A DNA stretch of 64,000 bases, taken from NCBI GenBank assembly GCA_016705005.1, contig JADIZB010000001.1:310001-374000 (forward strand), in the 5' to 3' direction. The DNA is from Bacteroidales bacterium (lineage in GTDB: Bacteria; Bacteroidota; Bacteroidia; Bacteroidales; Lentimicrobiaceae). The notes beneath the pieces are model-generated. The model did no database searches and was not told the DNA's origin. It was given only the letters and a program-made list of their open reading frames with translations. Both the position numbers and the translations under genes were made by a program. Shown here piece after piece: positions 61,951 to 64,000 of the stretch (the first letter of the stretch is position 1; each line of letters opens with the position of its first letter).

Positions 61951-64000
61951 ATGAAAACAACTTTACCAGGTTTTTCAAAGACCTGCAGCAGCATTGGCAA
62001 AATGTTTCTGACAATAGTACTGCTCTTTACGATCGGTGCTTCCTTTGCTGCTGAGCAAAACTACACCGACAGCTGGGGCAAACAGGGATTAAGCCTCAAC
62101 CGACAGGGTTCTGAAGGATTAAATCTTAATTTTTCCATTCAGCATTTCAGTTTCTCCGACATTGACATAAACGGGGAACGAATGACTTCGATTGAGTTTT
62201 CCGAGTCTTTTCTGCCTAATGAAACCGGTGCCCCGAATTTACCGGGAATAAGCCGTAAAATCGCTGTTCCCAATGGAGCAACACCTGTTTTGGAGATTGT
62301 CAGTATGAGAACAGAGCATTTCAGCAATATGGAGATTGCTCCTTCACCGCGCATCCCACTGGACACTGAAAGGGGTCCGTTGTCTTATAACAAGGATCCG
62401 GAGATTTATTCAAGAAATTCATTTTATCCGGCACAACCTGTTGAGTTGAGTGAAATCAATAAAATGCGTGGCGTTGATGTTTGCATGCTTAACATTCAGC
62501 CCTACCAGTACAATCCGGTTACCAAAGAGTTGATTGTTTATCGTGATATTGAAATCAATATCCGTTTTGTGGGTGGTAACGGTACTTTTGGTGAAGATCG
62601 TTACCGCAATCGCTGGTGGGATTCCATTCTGGAAGATGCTATTTTCAATTTCAGCTCACTTCCGCAAATTGATTACAACCAGAGATCAGCTAACAATACC
62701 CGGTCAACAGGTTATGAATATCTGATTATAGTACCCAATGATCCTGTATTTTCACAGTGGGCTGACTCAATCAAGAAATTCCGCAATGAAGAAGGCATCT
62801 ATACCGGAGTGGTTAAGCTGTCGGATATAGGGACCAGCGTTTCGGCAGCCATGCTAGAAACATATATCAACACCGCATACACCACCTGGGACATCCCACC
62901 GGTAGCCGTTCTGCTTCTCGGTGATTTCGGACAGGCAAGTGCAAATGCAACAACAATTACTTCTCCGATATGGGACAGTTATTGTGTATCTGACAATATT
63001 TATGCTGACACCGACAACGACGATATGCCGGAAATTATATTTGCACGCATAACAGCACAGAATGCCTCACAGCTTGAATCGATGGTAGGTCGTTTCCTGA
63101 AATATGAAAGACGCCCGCCAACAAATCCCGGATTTTATGCCAATCCGATTACAGCCCTTGGCTGGCAAACTGAACGCTGGTTCCAGATTTGTTCAGAGAC
63201 GGTGGGTGGTTTCTGGAAAAACGTACTCGGGAAAACGCCTGTCAGGATTAATGAAATTTATGATGGTACGCCTGGCAGCACCTGGTCAACAGCGCAGAAC
63301 ACAACTACGGTTGTCGGCGTATTTGGCCCCGGTGGGCTTGGCTATATTCCTGCCCAGCCCAGCTCACTTGGTGGCTGGAGCGGAGGAAACGCCACAATGA
63401 TTAACAATGCACTGAATGCAGGTTCTTTTATGCTGATGCACCGTGACCATGGAATGGAAACCGGATGGGGGGAACCTTCCTATACCAACAGCAGCATCAA
63501 TGGACTGACCAACACTGACCTTTCATTCATTCTCTCGATTAACTGCCTTACCGGCAAGTACAATTACGGTAGTGAATGCTTTACAGAGAAGTTTCACCGT
63601 TACACCTATAATAACCAACCTGCCGGAGCTCTTGGCCTGATTGCTGCATCTGAAACATCCTATTCATTTGTTAATGACACTTATGTATGGGGAATGATGG
63701 ACAATATGTGGCCCAATTTTATGCCACAGTATGGATCAACTCCTGAATCAAGAGGGATATTGCCGGCATTCGGCAATGCCGCAGGTAAATATTTCCTGCA
63801 ACAGTCAAACTGGCCATACAACACAGGGAACAAAGAGGTTACTTACAATCTGTTCCACATGCATGGTGATGCATTTCTGAAGGTTTGCACCGAAGTTCCC
63901 CAGAATATTGCCGCCACCTATGATGATTTCATCTACGAAAATCAGACTGAGTTCACGATAACAGCCTCTCCCAATTCATTGGTCTGCCTGTCTTCGAATG
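61951..64000 (+). CDS. Second gingipain-like C25 peptidase (cut by window edge)
   Basis: The frame opens at ATG 61951 and stays open for 683 codons to the right edge. After a signal peptide (MFLTIVLLFTIGASFAAEQ) comes a prodomain (about 30-245, ESFLPNETGAPNLPGISRKI, ELIVYRDIEINIRFVGG). The C25 domain begins at YEYLIIVPNDPVFSQWADSI and includes DNIYADTDNDDMPEIIFARI, H500 in MHRDHGMETGW and C532 in SINCLTGKYNYG, so both catalytic residues are present. It is not a recent copy of the upstream C25 gene: the catalytic surroundings differ. C-terminal domains, including any T9SS tail, lie outside the window. Confidence 0.85.
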   Translation, partial: MKTTLPGFSKTCSSIGKMFLTIVLLFTIGASFAAEQNYTDSWGKQGLSLNRQGSEGLNLNFSIQHFSFSDIDINGERMTSIEFSESFLPNETGAPNLPGISRKIAVPNGATPVLEIVSMRTEHFSNMEIAPSPRIPLDTERGPLSYNKDPEIYSRNSFYPAQPVELSEINKMRGVDVCMLNIQPYQYNPVTKELIVYRDIEINIRFVGGNGTFGEDRYRNRWWDSILEDAIFNFSSLPQIDYNQRSANNTRSTGYEYLIIVPNDPVFSQWADSIKKFRNEEGIYTGVVKLSDIGTSVSAAMLETYINTAYTTWDIPPVAVLLLGDFGQASANATTITSPIWDSYCVSDNIYADTDNDDMPEIIFARITAQNASQLESMVGRFLKYERRPPTNPGFYANPITALGWQTERWFQICSETVGGFWKNVLGKTPVRINEIYDGTPGSTWSTAQNTTTVVGVFGPGGLGYIPAQPSSLGGWSGGNATMINNALNAGSFMLMHRDHGMETGWGEPSYTNSSINGLTNTDLSFILSINCLTGKYNYGSECFTEKFHRYTYNNQPAGALGLIAASETSYSFVNDTYVWGMMDNMWPNFMPQYGSTPESRGILPAFGNAAGKYFLQQSNWPYNTGNKEVTYNLFHMHGDAFLKVCTEVPQNIAATYDDFIYENQTEFTITASPNSLVCLSSN

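Overview
The window looks like chromosomal DNA from a free-living or commensal member of the Bacteroidetes, probably in or near the Bacteroidales. The reasons are: a SusC/SusD pair; many exported proteins ending in a type IX secretion (T9SS) sorting domain; gingipain-like C25 peptidases; A-rich leaders instead of Shine-Dalgarno sites; several promoters with the phylum's TAnnTTTG -7 box; and signal peptides that nearly always cleave before glutamine. No rRNA, tRNA, CRISPR array, phage or insertion sequence was seen.

Layout. 1-2091: edge of a secreted protein and an M14 carboxypeptidase. 2638-12264: a polysaccharide utilisation locus (FHS sugar transporter, GH144 glucanase, SusC, SusD, LamG lipoprotein), probably for beta-1,2-glucan. 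12336-15021: a lysozyme-like secreted protein and a badly frameshifted T9SS protein with two tandem repeats. 15163-18545: polyamine genes (deoxyhypusine synthase-like, a ureohydrolase that has lost metal ligands, arginine decarboxylase). 19232-26616: a MacAB-like export operon read from a sigma-54 promoter, divergent from a sigma-54 activator and its histidine kinase. 26672-28837: nitroreductase, glutaminyl cyclase-like lipoprotein and RibD/DHFR-like protein in one operon. 28838-34398: PIN-PhoH ATPase, lipocalin, three tandem SSB paralogues without acidic tails, a 33-residue basic protein, a YD-like secreted protein and a zinc-ribbon protein. 34802-50102: DNA polymerase I, an SQR-like flavoprotein, GH92 mannosidase, a 38-residue membrane protein, a lipoprotein, an esterase, a ROK sugar kinase and several hypothetical proteins. 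50358-64000: exported T9SS proteins (M14 peptidase, fibre-like protein, C25 peptidase, Asp-box protein) and a second C25 peptidase cut by the window edge.

How it fits together. The sugar locus and the distant ROK kinase share the palindrome GTGTA-N5-TACAC upstream, which suggests one regulator for sugar entry and phosphorylation. The kinase/activator pair very likely drives the adjacent export operon, because the operon has a near-consensus -24/-12 promoter and TGTTC half sites about 90-130 bp upstream of its predicted start. The glutaminyl cyclase has obvious candidate substrates in the many exported proteins with glutamine at the predicted mature N terminus. The most unusual items are the ureohydrolase with three altered active-site positions, the triple tailless SSB cluster, the shared palindrome and the dense cluster of frameshifts at 13411-15021.
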